DNA of 36,852 bases from Calothrix membranacea FACHB-236 (GTDB taxonomy: Bacteria > Cyanobacteriota > Cyanobacteriia > Cyanobacteriales > Nostocaceae): contig NZ_JACJPX010000077.1 of assembly GCF_014696315.1 (NCBI RefSeq), forward strand, positions 1-36,852, written 5' to 3'. A program made the position numbers and the translations under genes. Of the stretch, positions 32,836 through 36,852 are shown piece after piece. The notes beneath the pieces were generated by a model. It was not told where the DNA came from and did no database searches. It saw only the letters and a program-made list of their open reading frames with translations. Within the stretch, counting starts at the first letter, position 1; every line of letters starts with the position of its first letter.

Positions 32836-35529
32836 ATGACAGCAGAACAGAATAGACTCAAACAAGACCGCAACCGTGAAGCATATTGGCGCAGATGGGG
32901 GCCTTATTTGAGCGATCGCCAATGGGGAACGGTGCGAGAAGATTACAGTGGAGATGGTAGCGCCTGGGATTATTTTCCTCACGAACACGCTCGCTCTCGC
33001 GCCTATCGTTGGGGAGAAGATGGGATTGCGGGTATTTCTGATAATCATCAACGTTTATGTTTTGCGATCGCTCTTTGGAATGGTGCAGATCCTATCCTTA
33101 AAGAACGGCTATTTGGGCTGTCAGGGCCAGAAGGTAATCACGGGGAAGATGTCAAAGAATATTACTTTTATCTTGACAATACCCCGTCTCATGCATACAT
33201 GAAATACCTCTATAAATATCCCCAAAAGGCATTTCCTTACACACGATTAGTGGCAGAAAATCAGCGACGGGGCTACTACGACCCAGAATTTGAATTAGTA
33301 GATACAGGTATCTTTGACCACGATGAATACTTTGATGTATTTGTCGAATATGCCAAGCATTCACCAGAAGATATGCTAATTCAAATTAGTATTGTCAATC
33401 GTGCCTCAGAAACTAAAGATTTGCATATTTTACCGACAATCTGGTTTCGTAATAGTTGGTCTTGGCAAGATAATAGCCAAAAGCCAATTCTGAGGCAAGA
33501 TTCTCCCAATGTGATCAATGCTTTTCACCCAACTTTAGGCAACCGTTGGCTTTACTTTCAGAATTGCCAAACTACGTTATTTACTGAAAATGAGACCAAT
33601 TACGAGCGATTATTTGGCGTGAAAAATCAATCTCTTTATGTGAAGGATGGGATTAATGACTATATCATTTACGGGAATCAGCAAGCAGTCAATCCCAAGC
33701 AAACAGGTACAAAAGCAGCAACTCATTACCATTTAAAAATTGCTGCCGGAGAAACGCAAGTTATTCGGCTAAGATTGTCTAATAATTTTGATTTAGCAGA
33801 ACCTTTGGTCAGGGAGTTTGATACTACATTGCAGCTGCGTCAGCAAGAAGCAGACGAATTTTATCAGCTTCTATCTGTGGGTAATTTATCAGCAGATATG
33901 CGGTTGGTGCAGCGACAAGCTTTTGCTGGTTTGTTATGGTCAAAACAATTTTATTTCTATGTAGTAGAAGAATGGTTGAATGGCGACCCTAATCAACCAT
34001 CTCCTCAACGAAATTCCCCCCGTAACCAAGAATGGCTGCATCTTTATAACGATGACATTATTTCTATGCCTGATAAATGGGAATTTCCCTGGTATGCTGC
34101 TTGGGATTTAGCTTTTCATGTCATACCTTTAGCAATGATTGATCCAGATTTTGCTAAACGCCAAATGGATAGATTAACGCGAGAATGGTATTTGCATCCC
34201 AATGGACAAATTCCTGCCTATGAGTGGCATTTTAGCGATGTCAATCCGCCTGTTCATGCTTGGGGTACTTGGCGGGTTTATCAAATTGAAAAGGAATTTT
34301 ACGGGCGTGGTGATACAGATTTTTTAGAGCGCGTCTTTCAAAAGTTAATGCTCAATTTTACATGGTGGGTTAACCGCAAAGACAATGATGGTAATAATGT
34401 TTTTCAAGGAGGATTTTTAGGTTTAGATAATATTGGTATTTTTGACCGCAGTTCTGAATTACCTACAGGTGGTTATTTAGAGCAGTCTGACGGTACAAGC
34501 TGGATGGGAATGTATTGTTTGAATATGTTAGCCATTGCTTTGGAACTTGCAAAAACTAATCCTACTTATGAAGACATTGCTAGTAAATTTTTTGAGCATT
34601 TTCTCTATATTGCTGATGTGATGAATCACATGGGTGAACCTAATATTAACCTGTGGGATGATACTGATAAATTTTTCTATGATGTACTAAATTTACCTAA
34701 TGATGAGCGTCTACATTTAAAAGTGCGTTCAATGGTAGGTTTAGTTCCCCTATTTGCCGTAGAAACCTTGGATGCTAATGTTTTACAAGCTTTTCCTGGG
34801 TTTAAAAAACGCTTTGAATGGTTTATTAAAAACCGACCTCATCTGCAACGAAATATTGCTTCTTTAGAAACCACAGGCAATGAAGCTAGACGCTTACTCG
34901 CCATTGTCAGCCCAGAAAAGCTGAAATCAATTCTGCAAAAAATGCTAGATGAAACAGAGTTTTTGAGTCCACATGGTATACGTTCTGTTTCGAGATTCCA
35001 TGCCGAACATCCTTATACTTTTGAAGTCGATGGGCAAAAGCATTCTGTGAATTATGAACCTGCAGAATCAACTAGTGGGATGTTTGGAGGAAATTCTAAC
35101 TGGCGTGGCCCTGTTTGGTTCCCGATGAATTACTTAATCATTGAGTCTTTGGAAAAATTTGATTGCTACTTGGGGGATGATTTTCAAGTTGAATGCCCTA
35201 CTGGTTCGGGTGAATTTATGACCTTAAAAGAAGTAGCAACCGAATTATCCCATCGGTTAATGAGTATCTTTGCACGCAATGAAGCCGGCTATCGTCCCGT
35301 TCATGGTAGTAATTCTCTGTTGCAAACCAATCCCCATTGGCGTGATTTGATTTTGTTTTACGAATACTTTCACGGTGATCATGGTGCTGGGTTGGGAGCT
35401 AATCATCAAACTGGTTGGACGGGGTTAGTAGCAATGCTGATTCATTCCTGTGGAAGTGTTTACCGTTCCTGTCAAGTTCTGCCACAACCAGAAAATACTC
35501 ACTCAGCGATCGCTTCTCAACTGTGGTAG
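32836..35529 (+). CDS. GH63-like glucosidase (MGH1-like glycoside hydrolase)
   Basis: An 897-aa cytosolic protein related to mannosyl-oligosaccharide glucosidases (GH63). It begins [24 protein letters not shown], split here only by the domain's conserved Trp and Asp residues. The alpha/alpha-barrel half contains [54 protein letters not shown] and [21 protein letters not shown], all typical of the family. These enzymes release alpha-linked glucose; in bacteria the substrates include glucosylglycerate and other small glucosides. The precise substrate here is not shown. AAGGAG lies nine bases before the ATG. It is 77 bp after the fasciclin gene and its stop lies 37 bp from that of the convergent antiporter gene. 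Confidence 0.9.
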   Translation: MTAEQNRLKQDRNREAYWRRWGPYLSDRQWGTVREDYSGDGSAWDYFPHEHARSRAYRWGEDGIAGISDNHQRLCFAIALWNGADPILKERLFGLSGPEGNHGEDVKEYYFYLDNTPSHAYMKYLYKYPQKAFPYTRLVAENQRRGYYDPEFELVDTGIFDHDEYFDVFVEYAKHSPEDMLIQISIVNRASETKDLHILPTIWFRNSWSWQDNSQKPILRQDSPNVINAFHPTLGNRWLYFQNCQTTLFTENETNYERLFGVKNQSLYVKDGINDYIIYGNQQAVNPKQTGTKAATHYHLKIAAGETQVIRLRLSNNFDLAEPLVREFDTTLQLRQQEADEFYQLLSVGNLSADMRLVQRQAFAGLLWSKQFYFYVVEEWLNGDPNQPSPQRNSPRNQEWLHLYNDDIISMPDKWEFPWYAAWDLAFHVIPLAMIDPDFAKRQMDRLTREWYLHPNGQIPAYEWHFSDVNPPVHAWGTWRVYQIEKEFYGRGDTDFLERVFQKLMLNFTWWVNRKDNDGNNVFQGGFLGLDNIGIFDRSSELPTGGYLEQSDGTSWMGMYCLNMLAIALELAKTNPTYEDIASKFFEHFLYIADVMNHMGEPNINLWDDTDKFFYDVLNLPNDERLHLKVRSMVGLVPLFAVETLDANVLQAFPGFKKRFEWFIKNRPHLQRNIASLETTGNEARRLLAIVSPEKLKSILQKMLDETEFLSPHGIRSVSRFHAEHPYTFEVDGQKHSVNYEPAESTSGMFGGNSNWRGPVWFPMNYLIIESLEKFDCYLGDDFQVECPTGSGEFMTLKEVATELSHRLMSIFARNEAGYRPVHGSNSLLQTNPHWRDLILFYEYFHGDHGAGLGANHQTGWTGLVAMLIHSCGSVYRSCQVLPQPENTHSAIASQLW

Positions 35530-35566
35530 ATAATATACATCCCACCAATATAGAGAGCAATCAGTG

Positions 35567-36520
35567 TCAGCCCATCCCAGGAATGTATAGCCGTGATGGG
35601 CGTGCAGCATGGTAAATTAATCCTACAATTGCCACTGAAGTCATCATCAATGCTATGACGGCTGTGAAGATATGTACAGAACTGAGTTTAGACCACAAAT
35701 CGCCTTGGAAATAGGCTATATCGTAAATCCCTAAAATTGCCATATTGAAGATATTAGAGCCAAAGATATTGGACACGGCTAGATCTACAGCATTGAGTCG
35801 GATCGCTGCTAATCCCGCCACCACTTCTGGTAGTGAGGTGGTAGCTGCTAGTAGTAATGCGCCGATAAAACTTTCCCCTAACCCTGTCACAGTGGCAACG
35901 CGATCGCCTAATGATGCTAGCCACACCCCCAATACTACAATTGTGAGGGAAAGCAACACAAACACCAGATACGCTTGCCGACGCTGAATATGTTGATATT
36001 GAAAGACTTCAGCTTCTTGTTCTAAAACCTCGGTACGTCTGCGTCTCTCAAACTGAGCAATCATGCGTGTACTTTGGAAATAAACCATCAGCAGTAAAAT
36101 ACTGGGAATGCCAACCCAGCCCAAAGTTAAATGATAGTTGCTTTGAGCCAGTAACATTCCTACTGCAGCCACACCTAGCAGTATAGATCCCAACGCAGCC
36201 GCCAATCCGTGACTAATATGCGCTCGTTGAAACAGTGGCCCTGGCCCTGTAACAATATCCAATAGCGCCAAAATTAACAAGTTAAACAAGCAGCTACCAA
36301 AGATACCTCCGGCTGCTAGATCTGGTGCATTAAACACAGCTACGGCGCTGATTCCTGTTGCTAACTCTGGTAAGGAAGTAGCACCAGCCAACAAAATTGC
36401 ACCCACCCAACTACGCCCTAAGCCAGTCTTTTCAGCCAAGATATCGGCGCTGCGCGAAAGCCATGTACCAACAATCACCACTAGAACAATACATACAACG
36501 ACCTGAATCAAAAGCAACAT
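35567..36520 (-). CDS. Sodium/calcium antiporter family protein, C-terminus frameshifted
   Basis: A 317-aa cation/calcium exchanger (YrbG-like) with two inverted alpha-repeats: AILLAGATSLPELATGISAV with GGIFGSCLFNLLIL, and ALLLAATTSLPEVVAGLAAI with SNIFGSNIFNMAIL. The acidic residues and Ser/Thr that bind cations are kept in both. A cytosolic loop rich in Arg and Glu (about 165-185) links the halves. The reading frame stops at RPSRLYIPGMG. One frame over, the DNA continues as [19 protein letters not shown] to a stop at 35517, which would be the last membrane helix, so a one-base loss has truncated it. ATG 36520 is preferred over GTG 36547 because AGGAG lies seven bases before it. Confidence 0.88.
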   Translation of the reverse strand: MLLLIQVVVCIVLVVIVGTWLSRSADILAEKTGLGRSWVGAILLAGATSLPELATGISAVAVFNAPDLAAGGIFGSCLFNLLILALLDIVTGPGPLFQRAHISHGLAAALGSILLGVAAVGMLLAQSNYHLTLGWVGIPSILLLMVYFQSTRMIAQFERRRRTEVLEQEAEVFQYQHIQRRQAYLVFVLLSLTIVVLGVWLASLGDRVATVTGLGESFIGALLLAATTSLPEVVAGLAAIRLNAVDLAVSNIFGSNIFNMAILGIYDIAYFQGDLWSKLSSVHIFTAVIALMMTSVAIVGLIYHAARPSRLYIPGMG

Positions 36521-36571
36521 GGCTTGTCTCCTGATGCTATCATCCACAATCTACGATGCTTACTGATACCA

Positions 36572-36599
36572 TTTTGGATTTTAGATTTTAGATTTTGGA
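36572..36599. repeat. Heptamer tandem repeat TTTTGGA/TTTTAGA
   Basis: Four tandem heptamers: TTTTGGA, TTTTAGA, TTTTAGA, TTTTGGA. Same class of short tandem repeat as those at 2684 and 4791. Confidence 0.8.
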
Positions 36600-36802
36600 T
36601 TGTGAAAGAGTGATTGACTCGGCTTTTTGACGATCCATCTGTCGCAATCATTTTTCAAATTGGTATGAGGGTAAATTCATTTTCTACCCCGTGAAGCAAG
36701 AATCACCGCACTTATAGGGAAATACAGTTCAGTTAAGAAAATTAATTGATCACAAAACCAAAAAACTAGTTACTCAACAAAAAACAGAACAATAATTTTG
36801 GA

Positions 36803-36848
36803 GGGGGTTTGGGGGACGCAACCGTCACCCAATCGGGGGTTTGGGGGA
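36803..36848. repeat. G-rich direct repeat (GGGGGTTTGGGGGA)
   Basis: The 14-mer GGGGGTTTGGGGGA occurs at 36803-36816 and 36835-36848. Between them is a short segment with weak dyad symmetry. Four G5 tracts could form a quadruplex. It may continue past the window. Confidence 0.7.
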
Positions 36849-36852
36849 GAAT

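Larger units (their letters stand above)
36521..36852. other. Intergenic region at window end with repeats
   Basis: About 330 bp without a convincing gene. It holds the upstream region of the antiporter gene, a heptamer array and a G-rich repeat. The string ATACAGTTCAGTTAA (36723-36737) also occurs near 31967, suggesting a minor dispersed repeat. Confidence 0.5.

Overview
The window is cyanobacterial chromosome, most likely from a filamentous heterocyst-type lineage (Nostoc, Anabaena, Calothrix or a relative). The evidence is many HIP1 octamers (GCGATCGC), heptameric short tandem repeats (for example near 2684, 4791 and 36572), GC-rich dispersed palindromes that insert into genes, AT-rich spacers, and typical families: NB-ARC/WD40 proteins, HTH + AAA_35 ATPases, a lipid-anchored Mn-superoxide dismutase and DUF389 proteins. 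No rRNA, tRNA, CRISPR array or intact insertion sequence was seen.

Layout. 1-3000: a large NB-ARC/WD40 signalling ATPase whose gene is invaded by repeats and cut short at its 3' end. 3233-7039: a PNPOx-like flavin-binding protein, then a cassette of a coiled-coil protein, a ParA-like ATPase with an Arg-variant P-loop, and an HTH/AAA_35 ATPase. 7150-9325: a 4Fe-4S (QueG-like)/SCP2 fusion, its probable MarR regulator (identical palindromes precede both genes) and an orphan ribbon-helix-helix antitoxin. 9411-20375: a giant (about 2,420 aa) LamG/beta-gamma-crystallin protein ending at a strong terminator, an unlisted 59-aa lipoprotein gene upstream of it, a flavin monooxygenase and a divergent SyrD/PvdE-type exporter. 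20387-22182: a histidine kinase and a receiver-only response regulator. 22566-25252: a DUF389 membrane protein, a voltage-gated-channel-like protein with an odd filter, and a copper-storage-type four-helix protein. 26224-35529: an envelope/redox series (phage-holin-like membrane protein, lipoprotein SodA, ferric-reductase-like flavocytochrome, a 50-aa membrane peptide, a conserved membrane protein, a lipoprotein sugar dehydrogenase, a lipoprotein fasciclin, a GH63-like glucosidase). 35567-36520: a sodium/calcium antiporter with a late frameshift.

The strongest candidate for an undescribed system is 9474-20375. The lipoprotein-giant unit, the monooxygenase and the exporter each start from a promoter of the same build: a 22-bp motif ending ATCGAC, exactly 18 bp, a TATAWA box, and exactly 35 bp to the start codon. 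Two copies of the 22-mer are identical. This ties a giant protein with nested LamG domains, a small lipoprotein, an oxidative enzyme and a peptide-type exporter into one apparent regulon. The function is not known from sequence. A second candidate is the coiled-coil/ParA/AAA_35 cassette at 4367-7039.
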